64,000 bases of DNA from Tribonema minus (lineage: Eukaryota; Sar; Xanthophyceae; Tribonematales; Tribonemataceae): assembly GCA_017506865.1 (NCBI GenBank), contig JAFCMP010000547.1:434001-498000 (forward strand), given 5' to 3'. Below, piece after piece: positions 24,001 to 33,306 of this stretch. Numbering within the stretch: the stretch's first letter is position 1; each line of letters begins with the position of its first letter. The notes beneath the pieces are model-generated. The model did no database searches. It was not told where the DNA came from and saw only the letters and a program-made list of their open reading frames with translations. Position numbers and translations under genes: made by a program.

Positions 24001-27000
24001 CATGGTCAGTCACTGTTGCTGCAGTGGCCACATGGGGCATTGTCAGCGCAGCAGTGGCACCAGCAGCGCACTAGGTTCAGCCATGACACACAACACAATT
24101 TGCTGTTTGTCGTAATATACATGTGCACTTTTGAATTGTCTTGGTGAAGGCCCAAGGGAGGCCGGGTGTCCTATGCAATCGTGAAGTTTACTCCTTGCAG
24201 CAGCCTAGTTTGGACACAAAATGTGGCAGCAAATACTCAACACAGAAGCACACATCTTTCGTCTCTTATTCATAAATGCAAAGTTGCTGAGGGCATTACT
24301 GCATGGCTACCGCTCTTTAAATAGTAGCTGAAGTAAAAAAAAAAACGTCGGCGCCCGCTCGCACGACAAACGTTAGAGATAAGAGAAATTCAGCGAACCT
24401 ACACAATGTATAGCCCCCACAGCAATTATGCAGCCGCTGGACAGGTGGGCCACCTATGCATGCGGTGGCCACAAACGCGAGCGGCGCACCTTGTTAGTAA
24501 TGTGACTTTTCAGAACACAATGGCACACACTTCCCTCAAACTCCCGCTTGATTGCACGTGAGGTCCGCTCAGGCAGCGGCAGATGCCTGGACTGCTTACC
24601 GGGACCTACATGTACAGTTAACTGCATTTTTTTAACGCAGTGCAAACTTCAAGCGCGCACGACCCATGAAGCATGCTGATGTCTTACATCCTGCAGCCTC
24701 GTGGCTCGTTCGACGCTGACTAGTTTCGCAACCGAAGAGCCCACGCACGGTGATCTTTGTCTACGCATTCACGCCCAGAGCCTGTCGACAACGTACTTCG
24801 GTTCCTATCGTTCCTATGGTAAACTTCAACAGTAAAACCTGTAAAAGAAAACTTTGCGTTACCTTTGTTTTCCAGCAGCACAGAACACGCGTGTTCCTGC
24901 TCCTCTCTATGCAGCTTTGTCAACGTACGACGCGGTCATTGCACCTTTGCGGTGTGCAAACAAAATCAATCACTCTCTGTGAGCCGCCAACTGCAATACT
25001 GGACCTTCCCAAAAAGCACTGCACGCTCCCTCCCTCCCTCCCTCTCTCTTTCAACTCGATGTACTTCAACCGCAAACTTCACTTCAACTTCAAGTGTCAG
25101 TTGAACCAGAAGTAAACAATGCGCTTGTGCTCATGCGCAGGGCGTCGGCGTCAACACAAGCACCGCCCCTGAAGCTTCCAAACTCGACGCGTCTTACTTC
25201 TCGGTCGAGGCTTTGTCCTGCAGCGCCCTCAGCACACGCTCCGCTGAAGACATCGCACGGCACCAACACGCCACGTATAGGGACGCCCTGTGGGAGAACC
25301 TTCTGCTGCCTGTGCTCAACCACCTCAAAAACGACAAGGCACACAACGCCGGAGCTTTCAACAGCCCGGCGACGGAGGCACAAACTCCCGGGTACAAGGA
25401 TGTGATCAAGCATCCGATGGACCTCGGCACTATCCGGGACCGCGGCTGCCGCCGTCAGTATGAGAACGCGGCTGCTTTTGAGGCTGATGTGAGCCTGGTG
25501 TTCAGCAATGCCATGCAGTTCAACCCGCATCCGCACGAGCTGCACCAGCGTGCCGAAGCCCTACTTAGCCAATTTGCAACAAGGTGGTCAAAGATGGTGG
25601 CGGCTGACGCCAAGCGCAAGGCTATTTGCTCCGAGTGTGTGCAGTCAGAGGAACAGCACTGCTGCAACATGTGCGGGTACCAGTGTCTGCGCCTCAAGCC
25701 CGAGACGTACAGCTGCCACACTTGCGGCATGCACCTCGACAGCAAGCAGTACCTCTACATTACTCCTGACGCCAGCCAGTGTTGGTGTGAGATGTGTTGG
25801 AGGAAGCTGCCTCCGGGCCCGATTGCAGACACACCCGATGACTTGCAGGAGTTCTACGACAACTTTCAGCAGCCTGCAGCGGCAGCGGCAGCAACAGCAG
25901 CAGCAGCAGCAACTCAGGCGTCAGCGTCAGCAGCAGCGCTCGGAGCAGCGGAGCATGAGGTACATGCTCGGGCAGCAGCAGCGGCGGCACGGGCGGGCGC
26001 ACAGGCCGGCGTCAGCATGCAAGGGCCAGAGGCAGCTGCAGAGCTCACCCTGGCAGCCAACGCACAGCAGCCAGCTGAGCCGGTGCGAGCAGGGGCCACG
26101 GAGGCGGCTGTGGCGGCGGCGGAGGGGGTGGCAGTGGCGGAAGCGGGGGGGCTGGCGGTGAGGCGGGGGCGCACGGGGGCAGTGACGGTCAAGGAGGCAG
26201 CGGCGGGAGGCGCGCTGCTGGAGGAGATACCAGCAGGGGGCAGGGAGGCGCTGGTGGCAGGGGCGGCGATACCAGCGCGGCGAGCGGCACCGCCGGAGCG
26301 CACAGGGGCGGCTGCGGCGGCGGCGGAAGGGGGGCGGGCGGCGAACAGTTCCACAGGAGCGGCGGCAGTGACCGGGGGTCGTACGGAGGAGGCGCGCGGG
26401 GAGGCAGCAGCAGAGGCTCATAATCTGCCAGGGGGGATGGCAGCAGGGGGCAGGAGGGCGATGGTGAGGGGGGCGGCGACTTCGGCGCGCGCAACGCCGG
26501 CAGCAGCGCGTAGCGTCGAAATCGAGCGAGCCCCGGCGGGCATGCGCACAGCGGCAGCAGCGCGCGCGGGGGCAGGGGGGCGGCGCATCGGCGGCAGAAA
26601 AGGTGGTAGCAGGCGGGGAGCTGCTTGCGGCCCCCGCAGCGGTGGCGGTACGACGTGCGGCAGCAGCAGCAGCACGCACAGCGGCGGCGAGCGGCGGTGC
26701 GCCGGCGGGGCAAAAGCGAGCTGCGGCGCGCATGCGCACATCGGCGGCGGAGGACGGAGCGGGGGAAAGGGGCGGCGCGTTTTCGCGGAGGCAGGTGGCG
26801 GCAGGCGAAGGAGTGCTGGCGGCGCCTGCGACGGTGGGCGCACGCGCGCCGGCAGCGTTGCGCACAGGCTCAGTGCGTGGGTCTGCAGCTGCGGTGGCGG
26901 GGAGGTTGGAGGCGCAGGCTGCAGCCGGAGCTGGTGGTGGTGGTGGTGGTGCTGCTGCTGAGCACGGTGGTGCTGCTGGTGCTGCGGCACGTGCGGGTGG

Positions 27001-30000
27001 CGGCAGCGGCACGGCGGCATTGCCATTCACAAAGGAGCAGCTGTTGAAGCTCAGGGGGGGGTGCGGCATCTTTGAGGCTTCCTTCCAGGGCGACGCGTGC
27101 AAGGGGTGGGAGCACTGTGCCTGCGCCCTCTTCAACCCGCGCGCTGGCAAAACGGATGAGCAGTACGCGTGCTGTGCATGTCGTGTGAAAGCATGGCAGG
27201 ACGGCTGCAATGCCCTGCAAGTGCACGCATTACCACAGCTGCAGCCAAGCAGGGGGCGGATGAGCAGCAGCGGGCGGATCAGCAGCAGCAGCAGGGGGGG
27301 GCGACGGCGCAGCAGCAGCAGCAGCATGTGGTGACGGCTTTACAGCAGCAGCAGCAGCACCGAACAGCGGAGGCGGAGGCGGTGGGGGTGGCGGTGCCGC
27401 CGCCGCAGCAGCAGCAGCAGGGGGATGCGATGACGCACCAGCAGCAGCAGCAGCAGCAGCAGGGGGCGGTGATGGCGCAGCAGCAGCAGCAGCAGCAACA
27501 GCAGACAGTGGAGGCGGTGGCGGTGGCCGCGGGCGAGTCACGGTTCGCACCGCATGATTTGTACTGCGCTGCAACGCTGCAGCACAACGTCCTCAGCGCG
27601 TACCTGGTGGCGCGTGTCCGGGCACGCTGTGCGCAAGCTCTGCAAGATTACCAACTCAGGCATGGCGCAGCCGCAGCGCTGGACCCGAAGGATTTGAGCG
27701 TGCGCGTGTTGGCGAGCGGCACCGCGACGCACAACGTGCCGCTCATCATCCAGCGCGCGTTCAGGGCGGGGCCTGGTGCGGACTTGCCCCCTGCCATCGA
27801 CTACATCATCAAGGCGATCGGCCTCTTCGCCCTCATCGACGGCGTCGATGTTTGCGTCTTGATGGTCTACGTCTATGAGTACGGCCCCAATGCTCCCTCC
27901 TGCAATGCCAAGTCCGTGTACGTGGCATACGTCGACAGCGTCGAGTACCTGTACCCTGGTGCAGTTCGCAGCCAGCTCTACCAGGAGCTCATTGCGGCGT
28001 ATCTGGAACATGCACGCCGGCTGGGGTACACAACCGCCTACTTGTGGAGCTCCCCCCCCAGAAGTCCACCATCAACTACATCTGGTGGCTGCGGCCAGCT
28101 CATCAGAAGATGCCGTCCGCTGCGCAACTGCGCGGCTACTACAATCGAGTCTTTCAGCGCTGCGATGAGTACGGCACCACCGTGGCGAGCGCGCGAATCA
28201 ACCTGTACGCCGCACGCTTCGCCGCGATAGAGCAAGCGGTGGTGCAGGGGGGGGGCGCCTCTGTGGGGGGGGTTGGGTCAGAAGCTGCTGCAGGGGGGGG
28301 GCAGGGGGGGGCGGACTGGCGGACAGTGGCCCCTGTGCTGATTGAGGGGGACTGCTGGCCCTCAGAGCTCATGCGTCTGGTGCGGCAGCGCGGTGAGGAG
28401 CGCAGGAAGGATCGCGCTGCTGCAGCTGGCAGTTACGCCGAGGAGCTGCGTGCGCTGCTGCTGCGCCTGTGCGCCGTTGTCAAGGAAAAGCAGGAGAGCC
28501 TGTTTGTGGTGCCACTGGCGCGGACGGGCCAGCCGTTGGAGGATGCGTCAGGAGAGGACATGTGGCAGGCTGCTGTGCGCACGTACCGCGGCAGCGCCGA
28601 GTTTCGGGTGGATGCTGGGGGGTGCGTGGACCCGGATGCCCCCCTGCCTGGGGGGCCGGTTGATGCGCAGGACACATGCCTGCAGGCGCTGACGTGGCTG
28701 GGGTTTCAGACGGACACGCTGCGGCTCGCGAAGTACACCACGGCGCTGCTGCTTTACCACTGTCACCGCGTGGAGCGTAACAGCCTGAACCCGCGCTGCA
28801 ACCAGTGCAGCTCTCACCACCCCATATGCAACACCCTCGGGTATCGCTGCACGCCCTGTGCTTACCAGGTGAGCCTCACACACGTGAAACTTGAAGTTGA
28901 AGTTGGTAACACTTGAGGTTACTGAAACCTGAAGTTGAGTAGTAAAAGTGAAATTTGAGTTTCTGTGAGCAATGCTGAATGGTATGGTTTGCGTTGATTG
29001 AAATCTGAGCAGCACAGGCAGCTGCATGGAGCACACAGACGCACGCATCGATGAACACTTCCTGTGTACTGTATGCTCTGTAAGTGTGACATTGCTCAGC
29101 GTTACCAAGTGCTCAGTGTATGCTGCGGTGGGCAGTGCGCCCTTGTGCTCATTCGCAGGCCAGAGTAGCGAACATACACATGGCACTGCGAGTGTTGTAG
29201 TTATGTGTGTGATGCACAATGTAAGATGCACTTGTGTGGCGACTGATGTACTCTCTGCCAGCCCTCAGCACGCATTTGTCGTCACATATGTAATTCAGAC
29301 AACAGCTCTGGCAAAGCTGTGCATGCCATGCCTTGCAGCGACGCGGTGGTCGGTACAGGCAGCGTCACCACAATCAGCTTAGCCCTGGCATACTAATGGT
29401 AACTACTTCCAATCATACTTCTACTTCGAAGTAGCATGTAATAGGCACAGTGCTGAAGCACTGCTGATCAGTACAGCACTGCTGCACATGTGCTGCTTAC
29501 GCAGAGGCAAGCGCACTTTCAATTAAATTGTTGCTGCTGAAATCTTGCTGTGCTGTGGAACTTCGTGCAGCCCGCACACATCTCAGGACGCAGCGTGCTG
29601 CCATCAGTAATCCAATGCTTTCAATATGCTGGCATCAAGCGGTATTACGGCTGAATACATCATCATTGCTCAGCACACACCCTGATGTCCATCAAACCTA
29701 CCCTTACCCCACGTCACCCTCTGTTGAGCTATGCCATGAAGACGCACGCAACACGCTTCAAGTTGAAAGTTGCTCGTGCAATTGAAAGCATCGACGTAAA
29801 ACGTTATCCTTATTTCTTGTTCTTTTTTTGTTTGCTGCGCTGCGTGCAGAGCTGCGCCGCTCACGAAGCGGGTCGCGCACCTGACAAACGGGGCGAGTGC
29901 AACCACGAGATGCCCCATCCACTGATCCCCTTCAACATCAATTATGGCATCGACACCGCCAACGCATCCACTGCAGCGGCTGAGCAGCCACTGCCGCTGC

Positions 30001-30167
30001 CGCCACCGGCGCCTGAGGCTGAGGCTGAGGCTGAGGTGAATGCTGACACCGAGTTTGCAGGTGCTGAGTCAGTGCTCGGCAAGCGGCCGTTGACAGCGAT
30101 CTACAGTGTTGCTGAGCCGGGTGGTGTGGCAGTCTCTGACGGCAGCGGCGGTGTCGGCGGAGGGTGA
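20752..30167 (+). CDS. CBP/p300-type histone acetyltransferase gene
   Basis: The product acetylates histone and other protein lysines in the nucleus as a transcription co-activator. Supported exons are 21568-21725 and 22625-22706 (TAZ finger), 23592-23672, 25141-28868 (bromodomain, RING/PHD-like fingers, HAT, start of ZZ), 29032-29079 and 29850-30167 (rest of ZZ, end). They join in phase with GT-AG introns. A further candidate exon lies at 20752-21037, and the true start was not found. The domain order TAZ, bromodomain, Cys-rich region, KAT11, ZZ is that of animal-type CBP/p300; plant HAC proteins lack the bromodomain. No second TAZ domain follows the ZZ. The large exon has changes of frame (see its entry), so the gene may be a pseudogene, contain short introns, or carry sequence errors in homopolymers. 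Confidence 0.9.
21568..21725 (+). CDS. TAZ zinc finger, first exon
   Basis: Bounded by the acceptor ACACGCAG and the donor TCGAG|GTTAGT. The peptide contains ALWHARDCKEEH, then a lone Cys in IQGC, then HAHGC and CPVAHCSTSR. These are the first ligand sets of a TAZ domain, which binds three zinc ions through HCCC sets and contacts transactivation domains. The exon ends two bases into an Arg codon that the next exon completes with G. Confidence 0.85.
22015..22109. repeat. Dispersed repeat, copy 2
   Basis: Located in an intron of the acetyltransferase gene. It matches 40437-40530 over about 95 bp with a handful of substitutions, from GAAAACGAATC to GCCGCTGCAGCA. Confidence 0.7.
22543..22590. 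repeat. ATGT/ATGC microsatellite
   Basis: Alternating ATGT and ATGC tetranucleotides in the intron just upstream of the second TAZ exon. Confidence 0.85.
22625..22706 (+). CDS. TAZ zinc finger, last exon
   Basis: Short 82-bp exon between TCACCAG and AAGAAG|GTGTGC. It encodes DLLKHWINDCQGERCGFC, closing the TAZ domain with its final HxxxC and CxxC ligands, and then a basic tail PLRKCRKK. The match of phase (2 to 0) with its neighbours and the direct continuation of the domain make the splice certain. Confidence 0.88.
23592..23672 (+). CDS. Linker exon between TAZ and bromodomain
   Basis: An 81-bp exon with phase 0 at both ends, between TTATGACAG and CTG|GTGAGA. It encodes a hydrophobic and Pro-rich 27-residue peptide (GCQPVPPIGAYEAQL at the end). 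No domain is recognised. It is assigned by strand, splice signals and phase only. Confidence 0.55.
25141..28868 (+). CDS. Bromodomain-HAT exon with frame breaks
   Basis: The exon starts after ATGCGCAG. The bromodomain (25240-25600) has HPMDLGTI and FSNAMQFN, including the acetyl-lysine-binding Asn. A Cys-rich finger (25625-25820: CSECV, CCNMCG, CHTCG, CEMCW) matches the CBP RING. A long Ala/Gly-rich linker follows, then a PHD-like Cys cluster (27060-27180), poly-Gln (27260-27510), the HAT domain (27550-28400: IDGVDVCVLMVYVYEYGPN, YVAYVDSVEYLYPG, YLEHARRLGYTTAYLW, EGDCWP) and the ZZ start (CNQCSS, YRCTPC). The frame changes three times: somewhere in 26468-26961, at 27183-27301, and at an eight-C run near 28052. 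A 56-bp GT-AG intron at 27183-27238 would explain the second change. The third breaks the HAT domain exactly where its homology continues in the next frame. Confidence 0.85.
27262..27510 (+). repeat. CAG repeats encoding poly-Gln
   Basis: Interrupted CAG runs, each 5-9 units long, separated by GGGG-rich and GCG codons. In the frame that leads into the HAT domain they read as poly-Gln. These runs are prone to slippage and lie just upstream of the catalytic domain. Confidence 0.85.
29032..29079 (+). CDS. 48-bp micro-exon of the ZZ finger
   Basis: A 16-residue exon (HTDARIDEHFLCTVCS), phase 0 at both ends, preceded by GCATGGAG and followed by GTAAGT. It supplies the second CxxC pair that a ZZ finger needs after YRCTPC, and the next exon supplies the closing His residues. 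A GAG acceptor is weaker than usual; the nearby CAG at 29020 would break the frame. Confidence 0.6.
29850..30167 (+). CDS. Last exon of the acetyltransferase
   Basis: It follows a T-rich tract and the acceptor GCGTGCAG. It opens SCAAHEAGRAPDKRGECNHE, ending the ZZ finger with Cys/His. It then continues as a low-complexity Pro/Ala/Glu tail with a basic motif (GKRPLTAIYSVAEPGG) and stops with TGA at 30165. There is no TAZ2 domain after the ZZ, unlike animal CBP/p300. Confidence 0.78.
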   Translation, partial: SCAAHEAGRAPDKRGECNHEMPHPLIPFNINYGIDTANASTAAAEQPLPLPPPAPEAEAEAEVNADTEFAGAESVLGKRPLTAIYSVAEPGGVAVSDGSGGVGGG

Positions 30168-33100
30168 TGAGTGAGAGGCTGTGCGATGCGTGGCGGTACC
30201 GGCGTATCGTATGTGGCAGGTGGCATCGGCCGCTAGGAGGAGGGCCGTTCTGTGCCCAGTGAAGTGCAGCTCTGTCACATGAAGGGGGGCGAATTTCGGC
30301 GGTCACGCGCTTGTAAGACTGCGCTGCATGTGCGGTTGTGGCCACGCGCGGGACTGTATTTTGCCGGCAGTTCGGCGGCGAGCGGGGAGCTTACTTGGCA
30401 AGCTGTACCCGTGTGAGCAGATCAGCCCCTGCACTCTGAGGATTGCAGCAGCTACTTGCATACTTTGAGGTGTGTGCAGCAAGTAGTGCTGATGCAGCGC
30501 GATGTTGCGGCACTGCTTGAAGCGTTGTGCGGCGCAGCAGGGTGGTGACGTCGCGGTGCTGCCTGGTGCGGAGCGAGGTTTGAAGTTGTAGTTGAAGTAC
30601 GCCCGTTGCCGTGCGGCGATGCTGCGCCAGCAGCTGTGTCTGCCCTGCATGAGGGATTCTTAAGGGGAGTTTGGAGGGCGGCAGGCGAGAGACGGTGGCT
30701 CTTTGCAGCTGCGTGCAGCCGGCTGGTATGCGCACAGTGCCCGCTGCTATGAGCTGGATTAGCTGCCAGCTTTGTTGTGTCTTCGTTGACAGGTGTGCGC
30801 ATACTGAAGTGCACAACCCTTCATGCCTCTGCGGCGGCCAACTTTACAGCATCACACGTGTCTTTAGAGTTTTCATACAGTGTCTTGTTTATGCAGTGCG
30901 TTGTTGACTGTGTGCTACTCCATGCTTGAAGGATGCCATCTTCTCTCACGGTGGATCCATACCTTGTAAAAACCTACTAGCGCAAGAGCACATTCCACGA
31001 CACAGTACATGTCCACTTCACACTGTAAATCAACCATCAACTGCTGCAACGCTGTTATATGCAGGTCACTTTGCACCTATTGGTTCAAAGCGACCAATAG
31101 GTGCAAAGTGACCCGCATATAAAAGTGACCAATAGGTGCAAAGTGACCTGCATATAACAGCGTTGCAGCAGTTGATGGTTGATTTACAGTGTGCTTCAAA
31201 GCGTAACACCTCATGTCATCATCAATGGTCTGCTCTGACTGGACTGGAGGAGGTCAACATTGTCGCAGAAACGTGGAGGTCATGCAGGTAAGGACGGTCA
31301 CATGGCATTTTGGTACACAACGCCGTGTCATGACACACATGGCAGAATCCAGGGGGGGGGGGCACATGGAGGAGGGCGTAGGGGAGGATCCCGAGAAGCA
31401 ATTTGGTGGCGGCGGCGTTTGAGTGGTTGTCGTTGAGACACTTTCAGACTGTCATACGACATGTAGATTCCGTACAGCAAGCTTCAAGTTGGATGCCATT
31501 CATCTGGGCTTTTTCGCGCCCTGAGCGAGAATTCTAATGAAAAGTTCACAACGTCCACAACGCTCAGGTAAGTCGTGCACCTGTACGTGCCAGCGGGTCA
31601 CTCTATCACAGACAGGATCACATAGCATGGCCTACTAGCAGGTAATCATGTGAGGTGACAGTTGAAATGGTGCGCGGGGGCTCGCGGACTTGGTTTCAGA
31701 CTGTACAGCGGATGCCACGCGGCAGGGCGAGGGCAACACTGTGATCCAGGGGTATGTTACATACCGCATGAAGGATTAGTACAGAGCTGTGGCGTACTCC
31801 AGACGAAGGCAACCGCATTCGGTGGCGAGAAAATGATCGCACCATCATTGGACAAACTCAGTTCCTCCCGACTACTGCTCGTAGCAGGCAGCACATTGCG
31901 TGCGGCATTGAGCATGCAGGATAACCCATCAAAAGCAGGAAGAAAGACATGGACACTTTTCTTGCTCACAAATTCATTTCCTGCGACAAAGTTGCAGAAA
32001 AGGCCTCGTTCCTTCCACAGGGGCAGCGAAGTGCACAGTCAGAGGGAGAAAATTAGCGCATCACATACTTTTCTGCACTTTACAAAGTCAGCGTCAGCCT
32101 TTTCTAAGAGTTATTTCAGAAGTCCGCAAGTGACATCGACAAGGCTGGGACGCTCATTCAGACTTGTAGGCAAAGGCAGTTGCTGCCACAGCAATGTCAC
32201 GACTTTGAAATGATGGCAACTGATTCAAGTTGGCATGTGTGCGCGACTGAGCCAGCACTTCCAGGGCAAAATCTCCACATGCACACAGTGGTGTCTACGG
32301 CAGCTCTTGCTGATGATTCTTGGTGGCGTCTCTCCTGAGCACAGATGATGATGAAACTAAGGGGACCCCCAATATGACTGGGGCGCGAAGATCTGCCATC
32401 GCACTTATGTGGTCAAGGTCACGGCATACGCGTCTGTCACTGCAAACAACCACATGAACAGCAGCCATAATTACAAACGTCATCCACCTGTTGCACAAAT
32501 GTCGCAAATGCCGCTACATGGCACAATTGATGCAAGGTGGGAAATGGAGCATGGCATGATTACAGAACATGGGCTTGTGATGCCATTGCAGCGCAGAACG
32601 AACAAGTTGCCATGAGATGACCAGAATTAAGAGGTGAGAGCGGCGAGCTTGCACCACTGAACACTGATGTGCGACTCATCAAGGTAGTAGATAAGTACAG
32701 ACGTCATATATACCCAAGTATGATGCGCATGTGGACTATCCAGCTTGTAAATTCAGCGTCAAGGCAACCGACAGAAACCATACAGCAGTATCCCGCCCCC
32801 TGACAGCGCGACACAGCATACAAAAACATGCATCATGACAAGGGTGTCCGACATTGACATTGTGATGGGGGTGCCCTCGAGAGCCGGCACCCTGCGTACT
32901 CCATAGAAAACACTGCAGCGCAATCAAGTTTGCGCCTGCTCTTAATAGCAAAATTTGGGGATGCCGTGCAAGACAGCAGAGCAGGAAGACAAGCGGCGGT
33001 GGGGTAAAATAGGCCCCCTGCTGTCGTTCGCCGCCAACTTGCAAACTCAGAACAGTCTCAAGCGCAGGACTGATGAAGTGCCAGTGGCACTGCACAAGCC

Positions 33101-33306
33101 ACCCTCTGCTGCGCCGCGGTTGGGCACTGCTGTGCACGTTTGCTTGATGGCATCAGTGCGCGGCAGTCCCACGTAAATAAATGTACACATCAACTGCCAG
33201 GTAAACTTCGTTTAGCACAGCTGTGGCCGCGCATGCTCTACAGACTTCACAAGCTGTGAAGTGCGCTTGTCTTATCGGTGCTCTGCTGCTGCTGCTGCTG
33301 CTGCTG
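30168..33306. other. Intergenic between converging genes
   Basis: The acetyltransferase (plus strand) and the membrane-protein gene (minus strand) converge here, so both 3' UTRs fall in this stretch. Apart from the foldback element at 31019-31193 there is no supported gene. An open frame of 183 codons at 31662-32213 has no recognisable domain or splice support. No clear polyadenylation signals could be assigned. Confidence 0.4.
31019..31193. mobile_element. Foldback element with 66-bp perfect arms
   Basis: The arms 31019-31084 and 31128-31193 are exact reverse complements over 66 bp. The 43-bp spacer contains a further direct copy of the inner arm (ACCAATAGGTGCAAAGTGAC), so the block is present three times. 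The element is bordered by the triplet CTT on both sides (31016-31018 and 31194-31196), compatible with a 3-bp target duplication. The termini read CACACTGTAAATC. A MITE or foldback transposon is most likely. The RNA would form a very stable hairpin. Confidence 0.75.

Noticed and set aside
25927-27327. Long minus-strand open frame of 466 codons, Pro/Ala/Cys-rich
   Set aside because: It is antisense to the GC-rich linker of the acetyltransferase exon. The composition explains the lack of stops and there is no domain.
27230-27587. Poly-Pro/poly-Ala/poly-Cys frames opposite the CAG repeats
   Set aside because: They are the complementary reading of the CAG runs. The Gln frame continues into the HAT domain, so it is the coding one.
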